NCBI GenBank assembly: GCA_900290315.1
Contig: OKRF01000010.1
Span: forward strand, 41,442-56,394
Length of the DNA: 14,953 nucleotides
From: Candidatus Sulfopaludibacter sp. SbA3
GTDB taxonomy: Bacteria; Acidobacteriota; Terriglobia; Bryobacterales; Bryobacteraceae
Direction of reading: 5' to 3'
The notes below the pieces were generated by a model, which saw only the letters and a list, made by a program, of their open reading frames with translations, had not been told where the DNA came from and ran no database searches. Positions 13,652 through 14,953 of this stretch are shown piece after piece; positions within the stretch are counted from its first letter, which is position 1; each line of letters begins with the position of its first letter. Both the position numbers and the translations under genes were made by a program.

Positions 13652-14080
13652 TCAATGGATGCGGATCATGGCGAGGGTGACGACCCTGGTTTGCTGCGCT
13701 TCCAGGTCGGTGGCGGGCGGTTTCGGAGCCGTGAAGGCGTGCGTGAAGCTGTCCTTCCCGTTCCAGAACCGGGTGAGCGTGCACGACTCGCCGGCGCAGA
13801 CAAAACTGAGCATGGGACTGCCAGCCTCGCGCCACATCTTGGGGGCGTCAGACGTCACGCCCGTTCCCATCATGGCAGACCGGTCGGAATCCAGTTTGCG
13901 GACTCGGATGTATCCGTGTCCGGTATCTTCGCGGACCTCATAGGAACCGGGAGGCATGAGCTTACCGTTGGCGCGGAAAGACATGGGGATTTCCGCTTTC
14001 ATGGCCTGTGCCGAAGCAGTGCCGGCAGCGACTGCCAGGGCGGCCGTCGCGATCATCAAACGCATCGTTGAAGTGTTCAT
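13652..14080 (-). CDS. Small secreted protein, tandem copy 1
   Basis: 142 residues with a clear Sec signal peptide (MNTSTMRLMIATAALAVAAGTASAQ, cut near residue 25). The mature part, about 117 residues, begins KAEIPMSFRANGKLMPPGSYEVRED, a pattern of a beta-rich domain that I recall from many uncharacterised acidobacterial secreted proteins. It has two Cys residues close together (FVCAGESC) that could form a disulfide. The function is unknown. A GAGAGG ribosome binding site lies 8 bases before the ATG. About 84% identical to copy 2 (23 differences in 142). The differences lie almost entirely after the signal peptide, while the leader is identical. Confidence 0.8.
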   Translation of the reverse strand: MNTSTMRLMIATAALAVAAGTASAQAMKAEIPMSFRANGKLMPPGSYEVREDTGHGYIRVRKLDSDRSAMMGTGVTSDAPKMWREAGSPMLSFVCAGESCTLTRFWNGKDSFTHAFTAPKPPATDLEAQQTRVVTLAMIRIH

Positions 14081-14165
14081 CGTCGTATCCTCTCTTCTGG
14101 CCGTCCCTTTCTGGGTGCCGGCTTACGGGCGGGAATAAAGCACCTCTCCTGCCAAACCGTAAAGT

Positions 14166-14171
14166 ATTGTA
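14166..14171 (-). promoter_or_regulatory. Candidate -10 box (TACAAT) for secreted protein copy 1
   Basis: On the minus strand TACAAT follows a T tract and would start transcription near 14158, giving a leader of about 78 bases. The start would coincide with the end of the sequence shared with copy 2 in this window. No convincing -35 box is seen. Confidence 0.3.
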
Positions 14172-14205
14172 AAAAAACGGATTCGGCATCGATATCCGGG
14201 CGCCG

Positions 14206-14247
14206 ATGAACCGTAGTGTTCATGCCAGGAGCCTATCGGTTCATGCC
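14206..14247. promoter_or_regulatory. GTTCATGCC direct repeats with inverted half-site
   Basis: GTTCATGCC occurs at 14218-14226 and 14239-14247, 21 bases apart (two helical turns). ATGAAC at 14206-14211 is inverted to the first copy with a 6-base gap. The cluster lies 35-80 bases upstream of the candidate -10 box of copy 1, a position suited to an activator. Confidence 0.35.
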
Positions 14248-14314
14248 GCGACAGATCCTGCCGCAACTCAGTTATTCGCCGGCGGTGTGTGCATTGAGGT
14301 GTCGCATGGAAGGA

Positions 14315-14351
14315 ACAGGCGGCCCGCCTCGGTGAGAAGCGGACCGCCTGT
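14315..14351. repeat. Inverted repeat downstream of secreted protein copy 2
   Basis: ACAGGCGGCCCGC (14315-14327) and GCGGACCGCCTGT (14339-14351) are inverted with one mismatch, matching the element after copy 1. Here it lies about 97 bases after the stop because extra sequence with two further hairpins has been inserted or retained. Confidence 0.6.
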
Positions 14352-14395
14352 CATTGGGGAGAGATCGATGGGGGAGCCACGGTAGGAGTACAGGG

Positions 14396-14440
14396 GCGGC
14401 GCCGGGGCGAGCGGCGCCGCGATAGACGGGGAGATCTATC
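14396..14440 (-). terminator. Hairpins after copy 2, possible terminator
   Basis: GCGGCGCCG (14396-14404) pairs perfectly with CGGCGCCGC (14412-14420), and GATAGA (14421-14426) with TCTATC (14435-14440). They follow the stop codon of copy 2 by only 7 bases. No T tract follows on the minus strand, so a terminator function is uncertain. Confidence 0.4.
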
Positions 14441-14447
14441 GTGGGGG

Positions 14448-14876
14448 TCAATGGATTCGGATCATGGCCAGGGTGACGACCCTGGTTTGCTGAGCGTCCA
14501 GGTCAGTAGCGGGCGGTTTCGGAGCCCTGAAGTTGTAGGTGAAGCTGTCGTTCCCGTTCCAGAGCCGGGTGAGCGTGCACGACTCGCCGGCGCACACAAA
14601 ACTCAGCATGGGGTTGCCACCCTCGCGCCAGGTTTTCGGGGCGTCGGATTTCAGCTCGGTTCCCAGCAGGGCAGACCGGCGGGAATCGATGTGGCGGACT
14701 TGGATATACACGTGTCCGGCATCCTCGCGGACCTCATAGGAACCGGGAGGCATGAGCTTCCCGTTGGCGCGGAAAGACATCGGGATTTCCGCTTTCAGAG
14801 TCTGTGCCGAAGCAGTGCCAGCAACGACTGCCAGGGCGGCCGTCGCGATCATCAAACGCATCGTTGAAGTGTTCAT
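14448..14876 (-). CDS. Small secreted protein, tandem copy 2
   Basis: 142 residues with the same signal peptide as copy 1 apart from one Ala to Val change, and the same mature fold pattern (KAEIPMSFRANGKLMPPGSYEVRED, FVCAGESCTLTR, APKPPATDLDAQQTRVVTLAMIRIH). Most substitutions fall in residues 53-82 and in the FTYNFRAPK segment, as expected if surface regions have diverged. Its leader up to the window edge is identical to that of copy 1, so both genes probably share control. The promoter lies outside the window if the leader is of equal length. The function is unknown. Confidence 0.8.
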   Translation of the reverse strand: MNTSTMRLMIATAALAVVAGTASAQTLKAEIPMSFRANGKLMPPGSYEVREDAGHVYIQVRHIDSRRSALLGTELKSDAPKTWREGGNPMLSFVCAGESCTLTRLWNGNDSFTYNFRAPKPPATDLDAQQTRVVTLAMIRIH

Positions 14877-14953
14877 CGTCGTATCCTCTCTTCTGGCCGT
14901 CCCTTTCTGGGTGCCGGCTTACGGGCGGGAATAAAGCACCTCTCCTGCCAAAC

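Larger units (their letters stand above)
14081..14447. other. Intergenic region between the tandem secreted protein genes
   Basis: 367 bases. From right to left on the minus strand it contains the 3' region of copy 2 with three inverted repeats (14315-14351, 14396-14420 and 14421-14440), a GTTCATGCC repeat cluster, a candidate promoter and the leader of copy 1. No coding region is supported. Confidence 0.7.

Noticed and set aside
13628..14071. Long plus-strand ORFs opposite both secreted protein genes
   Set aside because: They mirror the codon pattern of the minus-strand genes, which have signal peptides and ribosome binding sites; the antisense frames have neither.

Overview
The window looks like a piece of chromosome from a GC-rich Gram-negative bacterium, most likely an acidobacterium of the Solibacter/Bryobacter type. 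The grounds are an Mla-type lipid transport operon, a GxxExxY protein with its typical intergenic repeats, a Tat-exported family 125 mannosidase, and small tandem secreted proteins of a kind I associate with that phylum. The taxonomic call is an inference from gene content. No tRNA, rRNA, transposase or CRISPR array was found.

Layout. Bases 1-2468 (minus strand) hold an operon for retrograde or anterograde lipid trafficking: two MlaE-like permeases in tandem, an MlaF-like ATPase, and the first codons of what is probably an MlaD-like MCE protein. Diverging from it, with start codons 11 bases apart, is a self-processing P1 (DmpA/NylC-type) peptidase. Next comes a radical SAM/SPASM enzyme (3559-4623) followed after 4 bases by a GxxExxY protein. 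A striking inverted array of 8/16-base repeats lies between that and the convergent Tat-dependent GH125 alpha-mannosidase (5102-6517). A 410-base stretch with a 20-codon upstream ORF and a possible frame-broken relic precedes a 581-residue GT-C-like membrane protein (6936-8681).

Bases 8692-11608 (minus) form a tight operon: MFS transporter, PBP4-type D-Ala-D-Ala carboxypeptidase, FmdB-type zinc ribbon. A divergent region with a palindrome, ACGGAA repeats and an intrinsic terminator inside the leader precedes an alpha/beta hydrolase (11874-12911).

The most unusual part is 12912-13273, upstream of the ribosomal protein L31 gene (rpmE). It holds an exceptionally strong Shine-Dalgarno sequence, a 13-codon micro-ORF, several stable hairpins and a perfect 12-bp terminator. 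It may be a structured leader or small RNA. The right end carries two tandem copies of a small secreted protein gene (about 84% protein identity). Their leader and signal-peptide start are identical over 129 bases, which points to gene conversion or selection on the leader.
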